From assembly GCA_003731675.1 (NCBI GenBank), contig RCNQ01000019.1, positions 1 through 5,932 of the forward strand: a stretch of 5,932 nucleotides of DNA, written 5' to 3'. Below are positions 5,911-5,932 of the stretch, piece after piece (the first letter of the stretch is position 1; each line of letters begins with the position of its first letter). A model generated the notes under the pieces. That model was not told where the DNA came from. It saw only the letters and a list, made by a program, of their open reading frames with translations, and made no database searches. Source of the stretch: Bacteroidetes/Chlorobi group bacterium ChocPot_Mid (GTDB taxonomy: Bacteria; Bacteroidota; Ignavibacteria; Kapaibacteriales; UBA2268). The position numbers were made by a program, and so were the translations under genes.

Positions 5911-5932
5911 GTAAAAATTCTTTTTAATACAT

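Noticed and set aside
5801..5932. Terminator, RNA gene or attachment site after nadC
   Set aside because: No stable hairpin with a T-tract, tRNA-like fold or integrase-type core was seen; only the short repeats described above.
1..5932. CRISPR array, transposase or novel defence system
   Set aside because: No regularly spaced identical repeats of CRISPR length, no DDE/HUH transposase motifs and no defence-related domains are visible. All intact genes fall in known families.

Overview
The window looks like chromosomal DNA from an AT-rich member of the Bacteroidota/Chlorobiota (FCB) group. The main evidence is the first gene, which ends in a type IX secretion (Por) sorting tail of the 'PPYPxPAxNxxxSxxYW ... 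GIYxIxxxxG ... KVIVSK' kind. From memory this flavour is common in Ignavibacteria/Kapabacteria-like genomes, but the exact lineage cannot be fixed from sequence alone.

Positions 1-2111 are a surface-protein region. A 5'-truncated gene encodes an Asp-box (BNR-like) beta-propeller joined to a C-terminal sorting domain. It is followed, all in the same reading frame, by two decayed relatives: a fragment of about 240 codons that keeps a full sorting tail but has no convincing start or signal peptide, and a much shorter remnant that keeps only the last ~20 codons of such a tail. The sorting tail of the first gene is clearly richer in G+C than its propeller, which suggests that tails are exchanged or homogenised between family members.

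Positions 2112-3928 hold a compact arsenic-resistance operon: a likely operator (7-bp inverted repeat), arsR, arsC (thioredoxin-coupled arsenate reductase), arsM (arsenite S-adenosylmethionine methyltransferase) and a strong intrinsic terminator. The proposed logic is that ArsR releases the operator on binding As(III), ArsC reduces As(V) to As(III), and ArsM methylates As(III). No efflux pump (arsB/acr3) is present between operator and terminator.

Positions 3929-5800 hold a two-gene NAD biosynthesis operon, nadA-nadC, with a 4-nt ATGA overlap. It makes quinolinate and converts it to nicotinate mononucleotide; nadB is not in the window. The last ~130 nt are non-coding and contain two small repeat structures, including a symmetric set of four CTTTGTG/CTCTGTG heptamers resembling a widespread class of intergenic repeat.

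All core genes belong to known families. The less ordinary material is the tandem tail graveyard, the composition break inside the first gene, the pump-less ars operon and the 3' intergenic repeats.
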